Shown here piece after piece: positions 1 to 7,395 of a stretch of 12,604 bases of DNA. The stretch is taken from contig JAKQGD010000270.1 in NCBI GenBank assembly GCA_029573365.1, positions 1-12,604 of the forward strand, given 5' to 3'. Position numbers and translations under genes: made by a program. Within the stretch, counting starts at the first letter, position 1, and each line of letters starts with the position of its first letter. Under the pieces are notes generated by a model. That model did not search any database. It was not told the DNA's origin and saw only the letters and a list, made by a program, of their open reading frames with translations. This DNA is from Bacteroidota bacterium (lineage in GTDB: Bacteria > Bacteroidota > Bacteroidia > Chitinophagales > Saprospiraceae).

Positions 1-8
1 CAAAGATA
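1..8 (-). promoter_or_regulatory. possible -7 promoter element for a leftward gene outside the window
   Basis: The first eight bases read TATCTTTG on the minus strand, an exact match to the Bacteroidetes -7 consensus TAnnTTTG. It would drive a gene leaving the window to the left, divergent from the HTH gene. No TTG-type -33 element is seen at the expected spacing, and the octamer also occurs inside coding sequence in this window, so chance is a real possibility. Confidence 0.25.
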
Positions 9-121
9 TGGCACTATTTTTGGATTAAGTATGGTCAGAATTGACGTATTCAAGTCAAAAATGAATGATTATAGGTAAGAAATGAGGTTTTCTTATTACA
101 TAACTTAGAAAAATAAACACT

Positions 122-457
122 ATGACACACGCAGGACAAAAAATCAAGATGCTACGGGATAGCAAATCATGGTCACGTGAACAGTTGGCTGGAAAGGTGG
201 GCATATCTGTAGAAACCATCGCACGTACCGAGTAAGGAAAACGCAATCTAACCATCGATGAAATAGAATTATTTAGTGAGATTTTTAATGTAGAGCCATC
301 ATTCTTCTTTGGCAGTCACAACCTGGGGCATACTAAAACGTCAGATGCAAAGGGACAAACACAGATGCAGGCTGTTGACCCTATAATTATATCCAGTATG
401 ACACAAGCACTGGACAAACTCACTGATTTTCTGCAAAATAGATTGGGAACAAAATAG
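122..457 (+). pseudogene. XRE-family helix-turn-helix transcriptional regulator, interrupted by an in-frame TAA
   Basis: Read through one stop, this frame encodes a coherent 111-codon protein starting MTHAGQKIKMLRDSKSWSRE. Residues 5-60 match the XRE/Cro-C1 helix-turn-helix fold: a GxKIKxLR first helix, SREQLAGKVGIS and VETIARTE as the two HTH helices, then GKRNLTIDEIELFSEIFNV, the usual closing helices. Codon 38 (233-235) is TAA, exactly where family members have a variable residue in the E-x-G-K turn; one C-to-T change from CAA (Gln) would create it. After a short linker the C-terminus (about 80-111) looks amphipathic and could dimerise. The 37-residue product lacks the end of the DNA-binding fold, and the first in-frame ATG downstream (365) is too late to rescue it. 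It sits 69 nt upstream of the toxin unit and may once have regulated it. Alternatives are a sequencing error or stop readthrough. Confidence 0.8.
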
Positions 458-469
458 GGTTGCTTAAAA

Positions 470-503
470 TTGATTAATATCACATAAATACTTTATATCT
501 TTG
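470..503 (+). promoter_or_regulatory. Bacteroidetes-type promoter of the DUF6922/AbiEii unit
   Basis: TATCTTTG at 496-503 is an exact TAnnTTTG -7 element. A TTG at 470-472 lies 23 nt upstream, slightly more than the usual spacing of about 19-21 nt for the -33 box. Transcription would begin near 509-511, leaving a leader of under 20 nt before the ATG at 527. The position between the broken regulator and the first toxin-unit gene fits a promoter for that unit. Confidence 0.5.
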
Positions 504-526
504 TCTTAATCAAATACCACCTTGTC

Positions 527-853
527 ATGGAAGAAAAGATATCAATTACACTGCCTATCAAGGATAAACCTGTTTTCGAGCGACGGATCTTCTGGGATGT
601 GGATTTCGATAAGATAGATTATGACCTCAGGGCAGCTTTTGTCATAGAGCGTGTCTTCGAACGAGGTGATGTACAGGACATACGCAACTGTCGGCGGTAT
701 TATGGAGATGATAAGGTCAGGGAGGTACTTCTCAATGCTAAATTTTTACCTTTGACAAGGATTTATCTGGCAAGTGCTGTAATTGACCGCCCTATAGAAG
801 ATTTCAGATGCTACACTTTGAGACAGTTGAACCCGGAACTTTATCCGTACTAA
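527..853 (+). CDS. DUF6922-like protein, probable antitoxin partner of the AbiEii-type toxin
   Basis: This is a small soluble 108-residue protein. A short variable N-terminus is followed by a conserved block at residues 22-97: FWDVDFDKIDYD (22-33), AAFVIERVFERGD (36-48), RRYYGDDKVREVL (56-68) and EDFRCYTLRQ (91-100). I recognise this pattern as the DUF6922 family of Bacteroidetes, typically encoded just before nucleotidyltransferase toxins. No signal peptide or membrane segment is visible. I do not see the N-terminal winged helix of classical AbiEi antitoxins, although the helical YGDDKVREVL block could be part of a small DNA- or protein-binding fold. The last 46 nt overlap the toxin gene, which implies translational coupling and a shared mRNA. 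The antitoxin role is inferred from position; the molecular activity is unknown. The ATG at 527 follows the promoter octamer closely. Confidence 0.8.
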   Translation: MEEKISITLPIKDKPVFERRIFWDVDFDKIDYDLRAAFVIERVFERGDVQDIRNCRRYYGDDKVREVLLNAKFLPLTRIYLASAVIDRPIEDFRCYTLRQLNPELYPY

Positions 854-1434
854 AAACTTTGATGGCCATGCCTGAACTGCAGGACTTCAGTCTTGTGGGT
901 GGCACTGCTTTGTCTTTGATGTATGGGCACAGGAAGTCAATAGATTTGGATTTATTTGTCAATTCAAAATTTGATAACTCAGTTTTGGCTCAAGCCTTGA
1001 TTTTACGGTTTGGCGATAAGTTTATAATGGAGAATAAACCGGCTTTTTTCGGAATTTTCTGTTATATAGATTCCGTGAAGGTTGACATTGTGAGATTTCC
1101 ACATGCCACCATCAGACCATTAATGTTATATGAGGGTATACGATTGTATTCGCCGGAAGATATCATAGCCATGAAAGTTCAGGCTATACTGCAGCGAGCC
1201 AAAAAGAAAGATTTCTGGGATGTGGCAGAGCTGCTGGAGCATTTTACGGTCAAGGATTTTATAGACCTTCATAAACAGAAGTACAGTACTCAAAATTTGT
1301 ACATAACTGTGCCTCAGGCGATAACCTATTTTGATGATGCTGAAAATGATGATGACCCTGTCAGTCTCAAAGGCCAGACATGGGCATCAGTCAAAAAAGC
1401 CATCAGTCACAAAGTGAGTAAATACCTCAAATAG
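808..1434 (+). CDS. AbiEii/AbiGii-family nucleotidyltransferase toxin
   Basis: This 208-residue cytoplasmic protein belongs to the DNA polymerase beta-like nucleotidyltransferases of the AbiEii/AbiGii (PF08843) group. Members act as toxins in type IV-like toxin-antitoxin and abortive-infection systems; the related mycobacterial MenT enzymes transfer nucleotides onto tRNA 3' ends. Visible motifs in order are GGTAL (31-35), HRKS followed by the acidic pair in DLDLF (D46, D48), a beta-strand acid in VKVDIV (D93), SPEDIIAMK (115-123, K123) and RAKKKDFWD (130-138, D135/D138). The active-site set appears intact, so the toxin is probably functional. The tail after about 175 is acidic, then basic. 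The ATG at 808 lies within the upstream gene but places GGTAL at residue 31 and begins MLHFETVEPGTL, a typical family N-terminus, so the overlap is believable. The DNA is visibly AT-richer than the oxidoreductase that follows, compatible with horizontal acquisition. The substrate cannot be read from sequence. Confidence 0.9.
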   Translation: MLHFETVEPGTLSVLKTLMAMPELQDFSLVGGTALSLMYGHRKSIDLDLFVNSKFDNSVLAQALILRFGDKFIMENKPAFFGIFCYIDSVKVDIVRFPHATIRPLMLYEGIRLYSPEDIIAMKVQAILQRAKKKDFWDVAELLEHFTVKDFIDLHKQKYSTQNLYITVPQAITYFDDAENDDDPVSLKGQTWASVKKAISHKVSKYLK

Positions 1435-1441
1435 ACTTTTT

Positions 1442-2551
1442 ATGACCGATATATTTACTCCATTCATTTTTAGCAGGGCTGGATTAACGGCAAAAAACCG
1501 TATCACCCTGGCTCCCATGACCAATGGTCAGAGCCATGCGGACGGCACTTTGGGTGACGACGAATACACCTGGCTGATGCGTAGGGCCCGCGAAGGTTTT
1601 GGAGTGATCATCACGTGTGCAGCACATGTCTCGCAGGATGGCCAGGGCTGGGTGGGCGAACTGGGCATCTTCAGCGACAAGCACATCGAAGGGCTGAAAA
1701 GACTGGCTGACGGCCTTAGAAGTCAGGGAGCTTTATCTATTATTCAACTGTTCCACGGAGGGGCAAGGGCTCCGGGGCACCTGATTGGCGGGCAGCCATG
1801 GAGTGCTTCTGCTCATACATACACTACAGGCAGCAAACATATAGATGTGCGAGCGGCAACGGAGCAAGATATCCATAGAGTGACCGACGATTTTATAAAG
1901 GCAGCAGTACGTGCTAAGACTGCCGGTTTTGACGGCGTGGAGCTCCATGGGGCACACGGCTATCTCATCCATCAATTCCTCAGTTCCGCTACCAATACCC
2001 GGACAGATGGCTGGGGTGGAGATGCTGGCAACAGGAGCCGCTTCCTTATGGATATCCTGTCATGCATCCGCCAGGCGGTGGGTGATGGTCTGGTGGTGGG
2101 TGTGAGGATTTCGCCTGAGGACAAATACACTTTCCAGGGCATAGACTTTGACGACAGCGTTTCACTAGCAGGGCGGCTAGCTGCTGCAGGTGCAGATTAT
2201 ATCCACCTTTCGCCTTGGAATGCCCTTAAAACGCCTGACAAATATCCTGATGCCGGCAAGACACTTATCAGGTGGTTTCGTGACGCCGTACCTGCCGACG
2301 TACCTCTGATGGTGGCAGGAGACATCTGGAGCCGGCAGGAGGCAGAACGTTGTCTGGAGCTTGGAGCAGATTTTGTAGCTTTGGGCAGGGCCGCCATAGG
2401 CATACCGGACTGGCCTACTCGTATAAAAGATCAGGCTTATTCGCCCATAAAACCACCATATACACCCGAGCATCTGCGGGCCTGTGACCTCAGCGAAGCC
2501 TTTGTCGATTACATGAGGAGGTGGCAGGGTTTTGTAGAACAACCCGCCTGA
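1442..2551 (+). CDS. NADH:flavin oxidoreductase, Old Yellow Enzyme family
   Basis: This 369-residue soluble FMN-dependent ene-reductase has a TIM-barrel fold and is expected to use NAD(P)H to reduce activated C=C bonds or similar electrophiles. Seen in order are the FMN-binding N-terminal strand ITLAPMTNG (21-29), QLFHGGARA (102-110), the substrate-binding pair H169/H172 in ELHGAHGYLIHQFLS with Y174 as probable proton donor, the NTRTDGWGG turn (185-193), RISPED (222-227), the phosphate-binding strand VAGDIW (291-296) and FVALGRAAI (311-319). The H-x-x-H-x-Y arrangement resembles YqjM/NamA-like members. The position of YqjM's redox-tuning Cys is Thr27 here, and the common YGG is WGG. Length is normal for a single-domain OYE without an iron-sulfur extension. 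It starts 7 nt after the toxin stop with no separate promoter seen, so it may be co-transcribed with the toxin, although its richer G+C suggests a different origin. The physiological substrate is unknown. Confidence 0.93.
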   Translation: MTDIFTPFIFSRAGLTAKNRITLAPMTNGQSHADGTLGDDEYTWLMRRAREGFGVIITCAAHVSQDGQGWVGELGIFSDKHIEGLKRLADGLRSQGALSIIQLFHGGARAPGHLIGGQPWSASAHTYTTGSKHIDVRAATEQDIHRVTDDFIKAAVRAKTAGFDGVELHGAHGYLIHQFLSSATNTRTDGWGGDAGNRSRFLMDILSCIRQAVGDGLVVGVRISPEDKYTFQGIDFDDSVSLAGRLAAAGADYIHLSPWNALKTPDKYPDAGKTLIRWFRDAVPADVPLMVAGDIWSRQEAERCLELGADFVALGRAAIGIPDWPTRIKDQAYSPIKPPYTPEHLRACDLSEAFVDYMRRWQGFVEQPA

Positions 2552-2638
2552 CATGGCACGTGGAGGAGTTTAATTTAACGGCGGTTCGATGATTAAATAT
2601 AACTAGTTGGTAGTCTTGAATTATCCGTCGAAAGCACG

Positions 2639-3589
2639 TTATTTTAGCTTGCTGTTTTGATAGGCTTTCACTGCTGATTTGGTGGTTAGCCAAACCTTAC
2701 CTTCCTTGTATGCGTCTATACGCCCACGACGTGCCAGCAGGCTCAGGTATTCCTGTCCGTAAGGGATGTCCGGTTCATTGGCCAGGTCTGTGGTAGATAT
2801 ATAATCTTCGTACTCTCCTCCGGCCGAATTGAGGTAGATGTTGAGCGACCGCTCCGCTCCCTGATACATCATAAGCAGCAGACCGGAATAATCACCTTTG
2901 TTGGCACTGTTGAGGGCATGGAAATACTTCTTGCGGTCCTGGGTCAGGATGATGACAGGAGGATACCCCGCCCTCATGAGCAGGAGGTTCATGGCGAGCC
3001 TTACCGTGCGTCCATTGCCGTCATTAAACGGATGTATCCAAACAAACCTGTGGTGAAACATAGTGGCCAGTGTGACAGGATCAAAATGGCTTTGATGACT
3101 GCTTATGTACTCCAACAGTTCGTCCAGCAGGTCTGGCACCAGACGTGCATTGGGAGGAGTGAAGTTGGCACCTGTGATTTTCACCATACCGGGCCTCAGT
3201 CTTCCTGCATAATCATCCATGATATTGGCCATGACCTGACTGTGTATATTAAGGATGTCGGAACTTTCCAGTTTGTTTGTTTTAACCACGAGGGTCTCGA
3301 GCCACTCAATACATTTGCGGTGGTTGATGATTTCAAAGTGTTCTCTTAAAGTCTTGCCGCCTATGGTTATACCCTGTTCGAGCACCAGCCTGGTCTCGAC
3401 AAGTGTAAGGGTGTTGCCTTCGATAGAGTTTGAATGATACGTCCACTCCACCTCGAAATCCTCTCCGAGCCGGGCAAGAATACCTGCGAACAAAGGTCTC
3501 TTTTGGTCCAGAAGGTTTTTTTTATAAAGTACCCGATCCCTGACCACATTTATCTCGTACGTGTATGTTATAGTAGGACTAAACACCAA
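2639..3589 (-). CDS. Fic-domain protein (class II AMP-transferase) with C-terminal winged helix; start uncertain
   Basis: This protein of about 316 residues carries the full Fic motif HPFNDGNGRTVR (186-197), with catalytic His186, acidic Asp190 and the phosphate-binding GNGR. Fic enzymes usually transfer AMP to a Tyr/Ser/Thr of a target. An N-terminal inhibitory helix is visible: SNSIEG (53-58) fits the (S/T)xxxE(G/N) rule with Glu57, making this a self-inhibited class II member. The segment FTPPNARLVPDLLDELL (143-159) and the post-motif HALN region are typical. Residues 278-316 resemble the C-terminal winged helix found in many such proteins. The 5' end is odd. The frame opens with TTG (3587-3589) then GTG, directly after an in-frame TGA. 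An ATG at 3591-3593 is one base out of phase and ends after four codons, and the next in-frame ATG is codon 120. Either a TTG/GTG start is used (GTG at 3545-3547 is a third option) or a one-base change disrupted the start. It converges on the oxidoreductase gene. Confidence 0.9.
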   Translation of the reverse strand: MVFSPTITYTYEINVVRDRVLYKKNLLDQKRPLFAGILARLGEDFEVEWTYHSNSIEGNTLTLVETRLVLEQGITIGGKTLREHFEIINHRKCIEWLETLVVKTNKLESSDILNIHSQVMANIMDDYAGRLRPGMVKITGANFTPPNARLVPDLLDELLEYISSHQSHFDPVTLATMFHHRFVWIHPFNDGNGRTVRLAMNLLLMRAGYPPVIILTQDRKKYFHALNSANKGDYSGLLLMMYQGAERSLNIYLNSAGGEYEDYISTTDLANEPDIPYGQEYLSLLARRGRIDAYKEGKVWLTTKSAVKAYQNSKLK

Positions 3590-3606
3590 TCATATTTTAT
3601 CGGATA

Positions 3607-3614
3607 CAAAGATA
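3607..3614 (-). promoter_or_regulatory. possible -7 promoter element of the Fic gene
   Basis: The minus strand reads TATCTTTG, an exact TAnnTTTG match, about 14 nt before the out-of-phase ATG at 3593 and 18 nt before the TTG at 3589. A start site near 3600-3602 would give a very short leader, which makes the ATG at 3591-3593 attractive as the ancestral start codon. No clear -33 TTG box is seen upstream. Confidence 0.35.
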
Positions 3615-3801
3615 ATGCTATTAACCGATATAATTATATTAATCCTTCTATTTATCTTCGACACTTAGATCATAAGCACACCAACAGGCTGAATAAACTT
3701 CTTATTCAATCAAAGAAATTTCAATTGACCATTTAATATGTCAATCAGAAGAACAGCACCTTTGATGTAGAGCCTTAAAAAACTAGATTAGGAGCATTGT
3801 C

Positions 3802-6099
3802 TTACCTCAGCAGGGTAGCATGACCCTTTAGGGTTTGTTTTTTGCCGAGAGGGTCGATATATTCTACCAGATATCCGTAGACACCGGGAGGAGCAGTGGC
3901 CCCTGTATTGTCCCTGGAGCCATTCCATCCCGAGGTATAATCATCGGTTTCAAAGACCCTTTCGCCCCAGCGGTTCCACACAGAAAAACTGTATGATTTT
4001 ACTCCCTCGATGTAACCTACAGGCAGGAGTAAATCATTAAGGCCGTCGTTGTTGGGCGTGAAGGCGTTTGGCATGTAAAATCTGATCAGCGGGTATATCG
4101 GTATGATGGCCTCTGCCGTGTCAGTACAACCAGATGGGTGGAGGACTACCTGCTGTATTTTATAAGTGCCGGTGTCCCGGAATGTGTAACTTGGATTTTG
4201 CATAAGGGATATGCCAAGACTGTCAAAGGCCCAAAGGTAAGACACAGCATCCTTGGAGGCATCTACAAACTGAACCGTATTGTTGAGCAGGTTGGGTTGT
4301 TCGGGTGTGAAAGTGAATCCTGCTTCCGGACTGGGCACAATTTTAATAAGGTTGGGCCAGGTCTTGGTGGTTTCGCAGCCTATGGGTGATATCAGCTTCA
4401 GCTGAATGGTGTACGTTCCGATTTCAGTAAAGACATTAGTCGGACTGAAGACTTCGCTGGTATTTCCGTCACCAAACTGCCACTCGAACTTATAAGTGTC
4501 GTCGACCGGAAAGCTGAGGTTGTCAAACTTTATGGTCGCAGGCTGACAGCCTGTAAAGGTATTGGGTTCGATGATGATGAGTGCCGGTACGGGAAAGTAT
4601 TCTACGGTGCGTATGAGGGTGTCTCTGCACTTGTTGACGTCTTCGGCGATAAGCCGTACTGATTTGGCTCCCGGTTTGTCGAATTCGAACACTGGGTTTT
4701 GTTGTTGGGAATTTCCTTCTGAATCAAATTTCCACAACCATTTCTGAACAGGCCCGGCACCGCTGGCAGACATATCTTTGAAGGTGACGGGACCCGCAGT
4801 GCAGGTATCATAAGTAAACGAAAAGTCGGTATTGATGGAAGGAAATACGTTTACTGTAATGGTGGCAGTATCGGAGCATTCTGCCAGCCCGGGCAGGTCT
4901 TTATTGAGGATCATGGTTCCGGTATAGGTGCCCAGGCCCGGGAAATTGACGCTGACATTTCGGGTATTGTAGGTCTGTTTTACGCCTTTGATGTCAAATT
5001 CCCAATAATAATTCTGGATGTATCTGACGTCGGTACTTAGATTGACAAAATCCAGCGAAAAATTGCCGCAGGTGTTGACAGTATATTCTGTGCCGTCTTT
5101 TAAAGACGCCTGCAGGTCGGCCTGTACTGCCACTTCGCAGGTGGTCACATTAAACTGGAAGTCACGTTTTAGCGTACCTATAAGTTTTCCGTTGCGGTAT
5201 TCTTTGACACATACACCCACTACAAACTGTCCGAGGGTGGACGGAGAGCCTTCTATGACCCCTGTGACACGGTTTATGGTGACGAGAGGATTGCCTCCCA
5301 TAGGTTTGTCAAATGTGTAGGTAGGTGAGCGGAAAGTGACCTCGTCAAAAGGTGGAGGACAATTGCGGGAATCAGGTGTCACACCCGTACATGATGTGGG
5401 ACTGCCGGGAGTGGTAGCACCGTCTGTTCCCCCCGCCGTCAAAGGTGCACAAAACTCATACACAAGGCTGTCACCATCCATGTCTATCGCAGAGTGGTCA
5501 AAATTGATAGGTCGGTTAACACAGATGACCACGGGAGGGAAATCCTTGAATACAGGGCTGTTGTTGCATGATTTCTGTGCATCAGGGGTGATTTCGGTAG
5601 TAAACGCAGCTCCTGTATCTCCGGGGCCCACCAGGTTAAGGATGGTAGTGTTTCTGCAGCACCGCTGGAATGAAATGAGGTAGCTCTGTTGGATGATGGA
5701 CAGAGTCACGTTAAATACGTATTTACCGCTTTGCACTCCTACATTGACAGGTACCAGGATGCAGGGATTGTTGGTCACAATGTCTATTTCGCGTATGTCC
5801 CTGACTCTTACCCCTGATATGGTGCTCACCCACGACCAGTTAGATCCTGAACCCCGGTACACACCAAAGTTGGCAGGGTCATCAAACTGGGCACCATTGC
5901 TTTTACTGTCTCGGTACATGGTAAACGTAATTTCATAGGTGACCTGCTTGGCTACGGTATCTATGGCAATACACTTATATACAACGTCGCCACCTATGAT
6001 ATGCAAGGCAGAGGCCTTAAACCCAAATGTCACTAAAAACAAAAGGCTCAGGGAAATATTCCTCAGATTTTTGTACATTTTCATTTCTTTGCTGACCAT
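3802..6099 (-). CDS. secreted PKD-repeat protein with gliding-motility-associated (type IX secretion) C-terminal domain
   Basis: This 765-residue exported protein (numbering from ATG 6099) begins with a charged segment and a hydrophobic stretch NISLSLLFLVTFGF (about 14-27) ending KASA, a signal peptide. Next comes a Cys-rich N-terminal module (about 32-320) with HIIGGDVVY, QRCCRN, a NNSPVF block, FDHSAIDMDGDSLVYEFC and CVKEYRNGKL, a pattern recurring in Bacteroidetes surface proteins. Four PKD-like beta domains follow at roughly 343-420, 424-503, 508-588 and 594-668; FEWQFGDGNTSE is the clearest. The C-terminus (about 676-765) has YMPNAFTPNNDGLNDLLLP and WNRWGERVFETDDYTSGWNG, diagnostic of the CHU_C/gliding-motility domain used as a type B signal for the type IX secretion system. 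The expected role is cell-surface adhesion or matrix, not enzymatic. The frame extends to a TTG at 6108, but ATG 6099 is more likely; ATG 6084 is also possible. Confidence 0.92.
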   Translation of the reverse strand: MVSKEMKMYKNLRNISLSLLFLVTFGFKASALHIIGGDVVYKCIAIDTVAKQVTYEITFTMYRDSKSNGAQFDDPANFGVYRGSGSNWSWVSTISGVRVRDIREIDIVTNNPCILVPVNVGVQSGKYVFNVTLSIIQQSYLISFQRCCRNTTILNLVGPGDTGAAFTTEITPDAQKSCNNSPVFKDFPPVVICVNRPINFDHSAIDMDGDSLVYEFCAPLTAGGTDGATTPGSPTSCTGVTPDSRNCPPPFDEVTFRSPTYTFDKPMGGNPLVTINRVTGVIEGSPSTLGQFVVGVCVKEYRNGKLIGTLKRDFQFNVTTCEVAVQADLQASLKDGTEYTVNTCGNFSLDFVNLSTDVRYIQNYYWEFDIKGVKQTYNTRNVSVNFPGLGTYTGTMILNKDLPGLAECSDTATITVNVFPSINTDFSFTYDTCTAGPVTFKDMSASGAGPVQKWLWKFDSEGNSQQQNPVFEFDKPGAKSVRLIAEDVNKCRDTLIRTVEYFPVPALIIIEPNTFTGCQPATIKFDNLSFPVDDTYKFEWQFGDGNTSEVFSPTNVFTEIGTYTIQLKLISPIGCETTKTWPNLIKIVPSPEAGFTFTPEQPNLLNNTVQFVDASKDAVSYLWAFDSLGISLMQNPSYTFRDTGTYKIQQVVLHPSGCTDTAEAIIPIYPLIRFYMPNAFTPNNDGLNDLLLPVGYIEGVKSYSFSVWNRWGERVFETDDYTSGWNGSRDNTGATAPPGVYGYLVEYIDPLGKKQTLKGHATLLR

Positions 6100-6146
6100 T
6101 TTAAACAATAGATGTCCTCAGTAAGTTCGAAACATTTGCCTCATTC

Positions 6147-6154
6147 CAAAGATA
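6147..6154 (-). promoter_or_regulatory. possible -7 promoter element of the secreted PKD protein gene
   Basis: TATCTTTG on the minus strand matches the Bacteroidetes -7 consensus exactly and lies 48 nt upstream of the ATG at 6099, implying a leader of roughly 42 nt. A convincing -33 TTG is not visible. For the divergent plus-strand gene at 6324, no exact TAnnTTTG was found in this 224-nt gap; TATTTTG near 6233 is one base short. Confidence 0.4.
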
Positions 6155-6323
6155 ACTTTTATCATCATGTCATCTGATAGAGTTAAAACTGTATCTTGTC
6201 GTAAAATTAACTAAACATAGCTATTTTTATTGTATTTTGTTGTTTTAATATCCGATTATTGCAACCCGCACGACAATATTTACAGGTTGTGGGCAGGATC
6301 ATGGCAGGTGTATAATTTACCCA

Positions 6324-7385
6324 ATGGCAAAAAATAAGGTAGATATCAACAAGGTGGTCAACAGGCTGATACTATTTATTGGCTTTGGGGTACTGGCTCA
6401 TATTGTGTTTGTGCTATCTACGACAGAAAAAGCAATGCTGACACATCTGTCCAGGCTCAGCCTTTGGCATATCGCCGGTATCATCATCCTTATGACACTG
6501 CCGTGGATGGGATATGCTTTCAGGATCAGAATGTGGTCACTCCTTCTGGGCGAAAATATCACTTTCCGTGAGGCCCTAAGAGTGGTGATAACAACGGATC
6601 TGGCTTCGGCACTGAGTCCAACTGCTGTGGGCGGCGGACCTGTGAAGCTGGCCTTGCTGGTTAAAAGAGGATACAAAGCCGGCAATGCAGGGTTTATCCT
6701 GACCTATGGTATCATCGAGGATATTGTATTTTATACCACAGGAATTCTACTGGCCCTGGTTTTTTCGAGGGGATTGCTGCAAAGCATGATCGGAGGCCTT
6801 GGCTCCTGGTTATATACCCACACCACATGGGTGGCAGGAATTGTCTCTGTTGTGGTTGTGCTGTATCTCGTTTTCAAAATCAGGGGCTTAAGTATAACCT
6901 CACGGTTTATGATGCTGCTACCTGAACACTTGCGTGAAAGGGTATTTCAGATACGAGCCAATGCTGCTACAAGCATTGCTGACATCAGATCAAATTTTGG
7001 CCTGGCATTCCGGTATGGCAGATGGCAGGTCGTCATGAGCATCGTCATTCTTTTCCTGCAGTGGGCGGCTAAGTTTTCTGTCCTTGCCGTCTTGTTGTGG
7101 GCATTTGGTGTCGATTTTGATGCCATTCAGATTTATATCAGACAGTGGGTAGTGTATGTGACTATGCTACTCATACCTACACCCGGTGCATCGGGAGGGG
7201 CGGAGGCCTCTTTTCTGCTTATATTCGGCAAGAGCATACCCCACAAAATTTCATTCCTGGTGGTGTCGTTGTGGAGGTTGTTTACCTATTATTTTATCCT
7301 GGTATCGGCAGTGCTCATATACAGTGGTCTCAGCCTTGCCAGGGGAGGCAGGGAGGAAATAGAGATAGAATCTGAGCAATCATAA
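6324..7385 (+). CDS. flippase-like multi-pass membrane protein (UPF0104/LPG-synthase TM domain family)
   Basis: This 353-residue integral membrane protein has about eight hydrophobic segments, clearly near 13-32, 48-66, 122-147, 166-184, 236-262, 275-285 and 308-337. Family signatures are the cytosolic-loop motif SALSPTAVGGGPVKLALLVK (95-114) with GFILTYGIIEDIVF after it, and PTPGASGGAEASF (285-297) near the C-terminus. These mark the lysylphosphatidylglycerol synthase transmembrane domain family (PF03706, also called UPF0104 or YbhN-like). The catalytic aminoacyl-transferase domain of MprF is absent, so this is the stand-alone membrane type. Members are suspected to move or bind lipids, but the substrate is usually unknown. 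The C-terminus ends in a short acidic tail (EEIEIESEQ). The gene is divergent from the secreted PKD gene and converges, with a 10-nt gap, on the YdeI-family gene; no neighbour suggests a specific lipid pathway. Confidence 0.88.
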   Translation: MAKNKVDINKVVNRLILFIGFGVLAHIVFVLSTTEKAMLTHLSRLSLWHIAGIIILMTLPWMGYAFRIRMWSLLLGENITFREALRVVITTDLASALSPTAVGGGPVKLALLVKRGYKAGNAGFILTYGIIEDIVFYTTGILLALVFSRGLLQSMIGGLGSWLYTHTTWVAGIVSVVVVLYLVFKIRGLSITSRFMMLLPEHLRERVFQIRANAATSIADIRSNFGLAFRYGRWQVVMSIVILFLQWAAKFSVLAVLLWAFGVDFDAIQIYIRQWVVYVTMLLIPTPGASGGAEASFLLIFGKSIPHKISFLVVSLWRLFTYYFILVSAVLIYSGLSLARGGREEIEIESEQS

Positions 7386-7395
7386 TAATTTACTT

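Noticed and set aside
101..108. TAACTTAG upstream of the broken HTH gene as a -7 element
   Set aside because: One mismatch in the conserved TTTG and no -33 box; not distinguishable from chance in AT-rich sequence.
2552..2638. Convergent gap between the oxidoreductase and Fic genes, searched for a bidirectional terminator
   Set aside because: No inverted repeat long enough to form a stable hairpin was found by eye.
3434..3736. 100-codon plus-strand open frame spanning the Fic 5' end and the gap after it
   Set aside because: Half of it is antisense to the Fic coding sequence, the remainder is low-complexity AT-rich sequence, and it has no domain or promoter.
5336..5683. 115-codon plus-strand frame inside the secreted PKD gene
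   Set aside because: It is a shadow of the opposite-strand protein, with no recognisable motif.
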